Positions 19,886 through 26,770 of a stretch of DNA of 26,770 nucleotides are shown piece by piece (the first letter of the stretch is position 1; every line of letters begins with the position of its first letter). The stretch comes from Priapulus caudatus (lineage: Eukaryota; Priapulida; Priapulimorpha; Priapulimorphida; Priapulidae): assembly GCF_000485595.1 (NCBI RefSeq), contig NW_014577512.1:115562-142331 (forward strand), in the 5' to 3' direction. The notes below the pieces were generated by a model, which was not told the DNA's origin, ran no database searches, and was given only the letters and a program-made list of their open reading frames with translations. The translations under genes and the position numbers were made by a program.

Positions 19886-20169
19886 CCAGTGCCGCTCATA
19901 CGGTATATGTCCCCCAGGGTACTGCCGGAACGTACCCTGGTCACTATTTGATATGGTTAGGGTTAGGATTAGGGTTAGGGTTCGGGTTAGGGTTAGGATT
20001 AGGGAGTAGGCGTAGGCGACTCCCTAGACTCGTTAATGGAGTAGGCGAGGTACGGTCCGGCATATTAGATAGTACCAGGGTACGTTCCGGTATACCGGAC
20101 CGTAGGGGGGCCTACTCAGGGTACGTTCCGGCAGTACCCCGGGGGACATAGACCCTCTCAGCGCCAGTG
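19886..20169. mobile_element. inverted-repeat element enclosing TTAGGG repeats
   Basis: ATGTCCCCCAGGGTACTGCC at 19907 pairs with the reverse complement of the stretch ending GGGGGACATA at 20150, giving about 34 bp of near-perfect inverted termini (through GGAACGTACCC). Weaker pairing continues outward to CAGTGCCGCT (19886) and GCGCCAGTG (20169). Between the arms are TTAGGG repeats, a second CAGGGTACGTTCCGG copy near 20071, and a palindrome TCCGGTATACCGGA. The outer boundary is uncertain. No coding capacity is visible. Confidence 0.7.
19955..20008 (+). repeat. interstitial telomere-type TTAGGG repeats
   Basis: About eight GGTTAG/GGATTA/GGGTTC units, mostly TTAGGG with single-base variants, lying inside the inverted-repeat element. 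A Gly/Leu-rich ORF here is a translation of these repeats. Confidence 0.92.
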
Positions 20170-20290
20170 CCCATAACCAAATCGCTACCTGATTCGTTAC
20201 CCTAACCTAATCATAAGCCGATCAATTAAATTCGGAAGTGCTAAATTAGAATCGAATGTGCATAAGACACAATAACAATGACTGACTTGC

Positions 20291-20421
20291 CTTTCATCGC
20301 TGTAGTCGTTGCTCATCGTCTCGCCTACTTCTCCACCTCTATCATCGGAAAGGCTCAAGCTTTTTCTCGATCTCAGCTTCCTCGCACCATCTTCCACACT
20401 TTCTCCCTCGTGTGCTTCCAT
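20291..20421 (-). CDS. candidate first coding exon (unrecognised protein)
   Basis: On the minus strand an ATG at 20421 opens a hydrophilic 43-codon stretch beginning MEAHEGESVEDGARKLRSRK. It is Ser/Asp/Glu/Arg-rich, with SLSLSDD and SNDYSDE acidic-serine clusters that look like casein-kinase-type sites. At 20290 the frame meets AAAG|GCAAGTCAG, a perfect match to the consensus of the minor GC-AG donor class. The sequence upstream on that strand (to about 20680) is more GC-rich than average, as expected of a promoter or 5' UTR. I do not recognise the protein and found no second exon within the window before the inverted-repeat element. It could be a chance ORF. Confidence 0.25.
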
Positions 20422-20429
20422 CACTCGCA

Positions 20430-21515
20430 GTGAGAATGAGATTACACAACGCGTACGTACTCCACAGACAAATTCAGTTGCGCGTGCAATAGCAACGAGC
20501 ACCGGCGGTGAATGTTAGATCAGCGTGATTGTCGGTATATGCCTCTCGCTGCCAATCCTACAACCCAGCGTGGATCACTGAATTCGAAAATTGGCGGGGC
20601 GAGCGGGGGAGAGGGTATTACTACGCCTGGCAAACGCATCGCACTGCAGCGCAGTCCCGCACAGTCCATTGTATCGTCGTTGTAATTATTATTTAACATT
20701 ATTTGGTTGCTAGGTCGGCCTCATATACATCAGGGCTGAGGCGTGTTGGTGCCAGAGCTATTGCATGTTGGAGTAACATATAATAAAGTATATATAACAT
20801 AAGTCTAATAACTCTAAACATCCCTCAAATAGGTGTGAATCACGATGTAGTCATTTGTGAAACCCTCGTCATACGTTGATGATTTCCGGCATAATATGCG
20901 CTGGTAACTCCCCTCCATAGTCTTTGTTTGGCAAAATCACAAACTCACTAACTCACCCTATAAATTTGCTTAGACTATGGCATTGAAATGGTAATTAAGA
21001 TCAAAGATTCGGATGGAGACCTTTCAAGTCAAACCACTGCGACGAGTATATGCTCTAGTGTCTTTGCTCTCTATGATATAAAAGTACAAGTTCAACAAAA
21101 CACTATTTCATTCTTGTGAGGTTGCACATACGATATATACCTTCATATATATCTAACAAAGAACACATAGTTCGTGTCATAAACACATCTGTTAGCTCAT
21201 TTCAATTGCATTAGTGTTACGTCAACCAGGGCATCATATGTCATTATTAAAGGACAGCATCGGCATTTATGTCAAGCTAATGCGACGAATATTTGCTCTC
21301 CACTTTAATAAAACTGCTATTTTATTTAACAGATCTATATTGAGCATGAGCGAACATGTGCCTCCCGCTATGCAATGGCGAAATTTGACACAACTAGGCA
21401 ACTAGTAAAGAATAAAATGACTGCTGGGTATGGCGTGCCTAAATAAAAATGACTATTTCAAATAAATACTATTTCCTACATTTAAGAATGCTAAAACTAC
21501 AGCGGCATATGTCAT
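20430..21515. other. spacer, partly GC-rich
   Basis: 20430-20680 is GC-richer and may be a promoter of the candidate exon. From 20690 on it is AT-rich. A CCATAGTCT / AGACTATGG inverted pair lies at about 20916 and 20970. Two related segments carrying TGCGACGA(G/A)TAT(A/T)TGCTCT occur near 21038 and 21281. Confidence 0.4.
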
Positions 21516-22889
21516 GGAATATACGGTATCAGGACAAATACCCCCCGGAAAATTACCCCCCGGACATTTACCCCCATGCCATTCACCCCCCGGCGGACAA
21601 TTACCCCCCGGACAATCACCCCGCGGAGCATTACCCCCGACATTTACCCGCCCGCACATTACCCGGCTCCTGGACCAATCACGCCCCCACGACATTTACC
21701 CCCCGGACAATTACTCCCTCGGACTGTACACCCGCCGACATGTTACCTCCGCTGAGCAACAAAGCCACCCGGACAATACCCGCGGACATTACCTCCGACA
21801 ATTACGCCCCGGACATTACACCCCCGACATTAGGAGAGGAGTTAGAGACGAATCGATAAGGAGTTGGAGAGGAGGATTGGAGCAGGAGAGAGGAGTCAAG
21901 AAAGAGAGAGAGTAGAAATAGAGGAAGATGCCAGGTCGGGTTGAGGGAGGAGGAAGAGTAAAAGGGGAGAATTGATAACGAGAACAGGAGAATAGAGGCG
22001 GCCCCCTACCCTCCTCCATCCTCTCCTCTCTCCTCCTCCTCCACCTCCGCCCTCTTCGCCTCCTCCTCCCCTTCACACCTTCCCCCTCCTGCTCCACCCG
22101 ACTTCTCGCGTCCACGTCTCCCCTTCTCCTCATCCACCCTCTCCTCTTGTCCCTCTCCTCAATTCCACTCCCCTCTCCCCTCCTCCTCCTCCTCCTCCTC
22201 CCCACCTTCCCCCCTCTCCCCCTCCCCACACTCCCCCTCCGTCTCCACCACCTACTTCTCCTCACGTCTGTCCTCTCCTCCTTCTCCTCCACCGTCCGTC
22301 TTCTCCTCCTTTGCTCCACCTCCCCTCCTCTCTCAATCTACCTTCTCCCTCCTCTCCTCATCCACCAACCTTCTCCCCACCTTATCCCCCTCCTCCTCCC
22401 ATTCCACCACCTTCCCTCTTCCTCCCGGACCTCCTCCCGTGTATCACTGTTCAAGTGCAATGAAATAATAAAACACCAAGGAGTAAATTCGGGGGTCAAT
22501 GTCCGGAGCGGTGATGTCCGGAGGGTAATTCCGTGGTGAATACATGAGGGTAAATGTGCCGGGGGTAAGTGCTGCGGTGGTGATGCTCCGAGGGTAATTC
22601 GGGGTGAATGACATGAGGTAATTCGGGGTATGACCTTAGGGTAATTGCCAAGGGTACATTGTTCGGGTATGACATAGGTAATTGCCGGTGAATGACATGA
22701 GGGCTATTTGTCCGGTATATGTCCGGCGGTAATTGTCCGTGGGTGATTGTTCGAGAAATGTCGAGGTAATGACATAGGGTAATGTCCGGGGTGAATGAAA
22801 TAGGGGTGAATTGTCCGGCGGGGTTACCTTGGTCCGCGGTTAATTTCCGGTGGTGATGTCCGGGGTATTTGTCATAGAACCGTAATATA
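21516..22889. mobile_element. foldback element built from inverted minisatellites
   Basis: The left arm (21533-21836) is an array of degenerate CCCCCGGACAATTA units of 13-16 bp. The right arm (22481-22868) is an array of the reverse complement, GGGGTAATTGTCCG. Outside them, TACGGT...GACAAATACCCC on the left pairs with its inverse ending at 22889. The flanks CATATGTCAT (21506-21515) and CATAGTCAT (22890-22898) resemble an imperfect target duplication. The core is purine-rich (21832-21960) then pyrimidine-rich (22000-22440). ORFs in it are Pro-, Arg- or Leu-rich translations of repeat. Confidence 0.75.
22000..22440. repeat. polypyrimidine (CCT)n-rich tract
   Basis: About 440 bases almost wholly C and T on the plus strand, mostly CTCCTC units. 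The Arg/Glu-rich minus-strand ORF (21816-22319) and the Leu/Pro-rich plus-strand ORF are artefacts of this composition. Confidence 0.92.
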
Positions 22890-22898
22890 CATAGTCAT

Positions 22899-23576
22899 CT
22901 ATCGCCTTATTTAAATTTAATTACTTAATTACGCCAGCATGAGAATTCTACTGTTACTAAACGGAGGCATCTGAATTTGTTAATCATATCAAGCTACTTG
23001 GAGGAGTAATTGCTGTTCATTTTAGAAGTATTATTTAAACTAGATTGAGAACCGGATACCTCAAGAACGTCGCCTGAAGAGTGTGATCCTCCCGCAACCG
23101 CAATACTTGCGCCAGTTCCGCGCAAGGGCCACGTAGCGATGACCTGCGGAACGTCCTAGCTACAACAGTAACGGACGCGCTGGCAGCCATGATCCGGCGC
23201 TGCCAAATCGAAAGGCCGGCGCACGGATCAATTGCTGCCAGCGAACAGTCTCGAATTTTAGCGGGTATAATTCACTAGCAAACATATGCACACGCCATCG
23301 CGCAGGCCTAATAGCGATGTTTCACGTGACGTCATAGATCGTGAGTGCCCTCTAAATTAAGAGTAGGGTCTATAGTAACTTCAAGAAAACACTATGTAAT
23401 ACATTGGATATTGGCGGGATTATGGAGCTGTATTCTGTATATAATAACAGCTGTTTTTAGCTTTTTAGCTTTAATAACAGCTCAGTGGTATGCACCACAC
23501 ACTTGCTATGCCACTCGCGCAGGAAGTTGCCGCGAGTATATTATCTTTGCAACTTTTATTAGTCCACATCTTATTA
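22899..23576. other. unannotated spacer, GC-richer in the middle
   Basis: 23080-23260 is GC-rich with a small hairpin (GGCAGC...GCTGCC at 23181-23203). No coding sequence recognised. Confidence 0.45.
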
Positions 23577-24322
23577 CATAGGATCAGGGGCAGATTAATG
23601 CTCACTGGTGCCCTAAGCACTGACCAATCTTGGTGGCCCCCTCCTTTCCACACTGACCCAGTCCATTTTAGTTGTTGACCTGTCTGACCAAATATACAAT
23701 GCAAGTTGCAGCAGTACAAAAATTTATGTAGGATTTCAAGGAGGGTGGTGATAAACAGGCGGGGGGTATGGGGGTTTTCCCGCAGAAATTTTTTTAAATG
23801 TAGATCGCAGGAGATGGTATTTGAGGCAATTTTGAGCGTACATATTTGTTATTTTACACGTTTCAGTTGTGAGAAAGACTTCTCTGTTGTGCAGTTGGTG
23901 ACCATTAATGACCATATTTTTAAGGCAATTTCAACATTTAGAAAGGCACTCTCTAGTTTGTCTTCTGTATTTGTGTTGTAAAGTTCCATGTGAGTGAAAG
24001 ATGTTTTCACTGTTTTTATGATGTTTTTATGAAGAACATATGAATGGAACTGCTGAAGCTCTGTAGCATCAATGAGTGTCTGACAAGTTTTTGAGTACCT
24101 TTCACTTTCTGATAATTGGGAATTAGCACCTTATTGGGTGGCATTAGGGGCCCCTTGTATTGTATTGTATTGTTGGGGGCCCCTTGTGGTACACCTGGGA
24201 AGTACAAATCTTTATTCGTTTTTTTTTTCACCCTTTTCCCAACTTTGTGGTGCCCCCTTTGGCCCTGGTGCCCTAAGCACGTGCTTAGTCTGCTTAATGG
24301 TTAATCCGGCACTGCATAGGAT
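23577..24322. mobile_element. non-autonomous hAT element with perfect 8-bp TSD
   Basis: A 730-bp element, 23585-24314, begins CAGGGGCAGATTAA and ends with the inverse of CAGTGCCGGATTAA. It is flanked by identical CATAGGAT (23577-23584 and 24315-24322). An 8-bp duplication with CAG...CTG termini is diagnostic of hAT. Subterminal GGTGCCCTAAGCAC occurs at both ends, in inverted orientation relative to the element. The interior keeps a fragment of transposase on the minus strand, so this is a deletion derivative of an autonomous element. Confidence 0.93.
23849..24130 (-). pseudogene. hAT transposase C-terminal (hATC) remnant
   Basis: The minus strand reads about 93 codons in one frame from roughly 24130 to a TAA at 23849-23851. 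The stretch ALKIWSLMVTNCTTEKSFSQ followed by LKRVK matches the hAT C-terminal dimerisation signature, which usually has the form A-x-x-x-x-x-x-x-P-x-x-x-x-x-x-E-R-x-F-S-x-L-K. Upstream of it is an LQQFHSYVLHKN-type helix and a TEDKLESAFLNVE segment. The N-terminal zinc finger and the catalytic DDE region are absent, and the TAA right after LKRVK cuts the domain short. Confidence 0.75.
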
Positions 24323-24454
24323 ACGAGTAACGTGGCTGCTGTAAAATTTGTAGTAAAAAAGCGTTACAAATTGTAACGGAAATCTACTTGTGGCAGTGGT
24401 GAATTGAGCGAGAGCAAGAGCGCCATCTGTCGTGGAGTTTGCTGAACTATAGGT
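24323..24454. other. short spacer
   Basis: Between the hAT element and dispersed-repeat copy B. It contains AGAGCGCCATCTG, a motif common near MITE ends, but no partner could be paired with confidence. Confidence 0.4.
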
Positions 24455-24895
24455 GGTGAACAACAGTAGAGGGCGTCTATAGGCGGCAGGCCTGAATAAG
24501 CACCGAACAGAAAATAATTAAAAATACTCACACTGTTGCTTCGCTGACAGAACATACACTTTATTCATGTTAAATAACTAGAGATTTATGCTCTATGCTC
24601 CGCTCGAAACCTTTGCCAGCTCTATGACGCGAATTTCTGCAAAGTTGTCTGAACACATTTCAAACACAAAAATGACCAACCGGTCGCTGTGGCTACGCCA
24701 CCTCTTTGGCCACCTGACGGAATGTCACGAATACACAACAAGCCCCATTTTTACTTTTAATGCTTTCTAGACGTCCACGAGAAATTTATCTTGCGTGCAT
24801 AACGCAAATTATTGCACTCTAGTGCCGAATTTCGGCGAAAAAAAGCCAACAAAGGCCTTTTCTAGAGACGAAATAGTGCAACGGTGAACAGTAAG
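24455..24895. repeat. dispersed repeat family, copy B
   Basis: The best-matching parts with copy A (11315-11760) are GGCCTGAATAAGC, the TTTATTC...TTAAATAACTA segment, CAAACACAAAAATGACC plus ACCGGTCGCTGTGGCTACG, CACGAATACACAACAAG, and GACGAAATAGTGCAAC. It carries an extra CTCTTTGGCCAC insertion relative to copy C. Confidence 0.85.
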
Positions 24896-25248
24896 CCTCC
24901 TTAATGAGCAGCGGCGATACGGATCGACTTGAAATTTTAGAGGAATAATTTAAAGCCTTTTCCTGATATGGCCATCAAATGTGGCATGACTCCAGGAGCT
25001 GTAATATGACTCTCTGAAATAAGCCCCCAAAACACAGAAATCAATGGAAATTAATATTCGCTCCATGCGGTTTGGCGCAATGTTAGAACGAGGGTTATGG
25101 TGAATTGCAACCAACAAAGTTAAGATATTTTGATACTGTTAGTGTTAGGAGTGCCACAAAAGAGTGAAACGAGGATAATTGCTTATTTTCTGGCACCAAA
25201 TGAGTGTAAAATGAGTGTATTTTAATGTAGATATGTAAATAACGTGTA
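24896..25248. other. unannotated spacer
   Basis: AT-rich, no recognised feature. Confidence 0.45.
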
Positions 25249-25463
25249 CACAAAAATGACCAACCGGTCGCTGTGGCTACGCCACCTGACGGAATGTCAC
25301 GAATACACAACAAGACCAATTTTACTTCTAATGCTTTCTAGACGTCCACGAGGCATCTAACTTGCGTGCATAATGCAAATTATTGCACTCTAGTAACGAA
25401 TTCCGGCGAAAAAAAATGACAAAAAGGCCTTTTCTATAGACGAAATGGCAATTACTGTTGTAT
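25249..25463. repeat. dispersed repeat family, copy C (5'-truncated)
   Basis: It begins at CAAAAATGACCAACCGGTCG and runs to TACTGTTGTATGC, where it abuts a CAGGGGCG element. It is closer to copy B than to A, but shares the 3' end TACTGTTGTATGC with A. Confidence 0.85.
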
Positions 25464-25464
25464 G

Positions 25465-25600
25465 CAGGGGCGTAGATAGCGGGGGGATGGGGGGGATACA
25501 TCCCCCCACTTATTGACGTGGGGGGGATGGCGTGTACAATCATCCCCCCCTACTTTCAGGAGGAAAATGGGGATTCAAAATTTTCTGGGGAGGACCCGCA
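25465..25600. mobile_element. G-rich MITE-like repeat, copy 1
   Basis: It starts CAGGGGCGTAGATAGCGGGG and then carries opposing G and C runs with CTTATTGACGTGGG and CCCTACTTTCAGGAGGAAAA. Copy 2 at 25777 shares this order. The CAGGGGCG start resembles a hAT terminus, but the right end is not clearly defined. Confidence 0.6.
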
Positions 25601-25776
25601 AAACCCCGCATGTTCTTACCACCCTCCTCGAAATCCTGCATTGGCCACTGTCGAGGCGTAACAAATTTAGCACCTCCACTAAAAATCGTTCCGCGGCGCC
25701 TGTAGAGTACTGCTAACAAAGATTATGATTATGAATATTTGTATGCATATCAAAAGTCAAATTTGAATTCATCTGA

Positions 25777-25880
25777 CAGGGGCGTAGATAGCGGGGGGAT
25801 GGGGGTATATCCCCCACACTTATTGATGTGGGTGGCTTCATCACCCCCTACTTTCAGAAGAAAATGGGGAAAATTTAATA
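25777..25880. mobile_element. G-rich MITE-like repeat, copy 2
   Basis: It shares CAGGGGCGTAGATAGCGGGG, CACTTATTGATGTGGG, CCCCCTACTTTCAG and AAAATGGGG with copy 1. Inverted GGGGGTATATCCCCC at about 25800 can fold. Confidence 0.6.
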
Positions 25881-26436
25881 TTTTACAGACAATAAATACT
25901 GGATATTTATCTACAAATCCGTTATCGCTATTCATACTCTCCTAATGTATTATTACAGAAATGGAACGTGACATACATCTACTGTAAAATGGCTGTAATT
26001 CGTTCCAAGAATGACATTATTTTACTGAAACTCAGACGGTTTATTTTGGACGCATTCCCCATATACGATTTTTTTTTCAAAATCCCAATCACGTCTTATC
26101 ACTGCTCACGAAAGTTAAATCCTTGCTTTATTCAAAATTAGAATAGACCTATTGAGAGTTGGGATATTTAATTTTCAGAGGGGTTGAATGGTAAAATTCA
26201 ATTTTATCTCACTTTTTGGGAGGGGGGATGGGGGTGCTGAGACCCGACCGGAAGTATATTCCCGATTTTGTATAAGGGGTGAAAATATGCACTATTTGGT
26301 TAAAATCTGGTTGTTTTTCTCATATTCTTTTGCAGTTTTAAAGGTTTCTCACTTCTCAGTAAAAATATACGTTTTATCAAAATTTCAGGGGGAATGATTC
26401 CAGTGCTGTAGTTGTCAACGGGGGGTCGGTAGCACA
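25881..26436. other. spacer with G-rich patch
   Basis: AT-rich except for GGGAGGGGGGATGGGGG at 26218-26234, which resembles the G-rich block of the neighbouring MITE-like repeats and may be a further decayed copy. No gene seen. Confidence 0.4.
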
Positions 26437-26770
26437 GGGGCGGTCGCCCCCCCCCCTAGAATTTTCAGGGTAAAGGTATTTTAGCCTAGGTAAGTCTGCA
26501 CTGGCAACCCCAGTGAGAACATGTACATATATAGCACAGATTTGGTAGTAAGCATTTTAGTCTTTGGTGTCCCAAAGGTAAAAATACTCAACTCAAACAG
26601 TGATGTTATTGTGATGAAGATTGTTTAATAGTGCTGCCTCAAAGTGCAGGAAATTGCATCGAAGAGGTGTTACTTTCAACAAAATTTCCGGGGGAGGTCC
26701 CCTGGACCCCCCCCCTTAAACAGGAGGGGGACACCCCCTAAAGGAGGAAAAATCCTGATATTCTATGATA
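26436..26770. mobile_element. partial CAGGGGCGG element, cut by window end
   Basis: It begins CAGGGGCGGTCG followed by ten C and AGAATTTTCAGGGTAAAGG. The inverse-type block AAAATTTCCGGGGGAGGTCC and CCCCCCCCC appear near 26683-26716. This layout is usual for G/C-run MITE-like elements with an AATTTTC motif next to each end. The right end probably lies beyond the window. Confidence 0.45.

Noticed and set aside
19756-19944. minus-strand ORF ending KEKAQRRREC
   Set aside because: The basic tail recalls repeated Lys/Arg-rich transposon-linked proteins, but it is too short and overlaps the inverted-repeat element.
19948-20151. Gly/Leu-rich ORF over the TTAGGG tract
   Set aside because: It is the periodic translation of telomere-type repeats.
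21816-22539. Arg/Glu-rich and Leu/Pro-rich ORFs
   Set aside because: Composition artefacts of the purine/pyrimidine tract. No conserved motif.
21533-22868. Repeat array as a CRISPR
   Set aside because: Units are degenerate, contiguous and lack unique spacers. The surrounding sequence is animal-type.

Overview
This window looks like gene-poor, repeat-dense nuclear DNA of an animal, most likely a marine invertebrate. The evidence is AT-rich sequence with long CT/GA, CA, ACGC and TTA microsatellites, two assembly gaps (N runs at 2710-2719 and 16761-16770), vertebrate-type TTAGGG repeats, and decayed transposon proteins of families that I know mainly from echinoderm, cephalochordate, cnidarian and mollusc genomes. 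I cannot name the species. I see no intact protein-coding gene, no tRNA or rRNA gene, and nothing prokaryotic.

Layout. 1-2160: microsatellites and a 30-bp minisatellite in otherwise featureless DNA. 2161-6815: a nested transposon block. A minus-strand LINE (reverse transcriptase plus a PD-type C-terminal nuclease) has been split by a 3.2-kb DNA transposon with ~320-bp terminal inverted repeats (TIRs) and by a 184-bp foldback MITE, which landed about 8 bp apart in LINE coordinates. The 3.2-kb element carries a broken transposase gene with an XPG/FEN-like nuclease core and a Cys-rich tail, and I tentatively call it Academ-like. 6815-10244: microsatellites, a hairpin mini-element and unannotated DNA. 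10245-11334: a 555-bp-period tandem duplication that abuts the first of three copies of a dispersed repeat. 13640-14275: a decayed minus-strand SWIM zinc-finger pseudogene. 14537-16326: an AT-rich palindromic cluster, a TA-flanked MITE, and a perfect 43-nt hairpin between 8-bp direct repeats. 19341-20169: a foldback repeat, then an inverted-repeat element enclosing TTAGGG repeats. 20291-20421: the best candidate for a host exon, which is weak. 21516-22889: a foldback element made of oppositely oriented minisatellites around a purine/pyrimidine core. 23577-24322: a non-autonomous hAT element with a perfect 8-bp target-site duplication (TSD) and a remnant of the hAT dimerisation domain. 24455-26770: further copies of the dispersed repeat and G-rich MITE-like elements.

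The pieces do not form a pathway. They are layers of insertions, and the order can partly be read: the LINE came first, then the Academ-like element and the small MITE went into it. The most notable structures are the nested LINE, the minisatellite foldback, the TTAGGG-carrying inverted repeat, and the tiny hairpin with target-site-like duplications.
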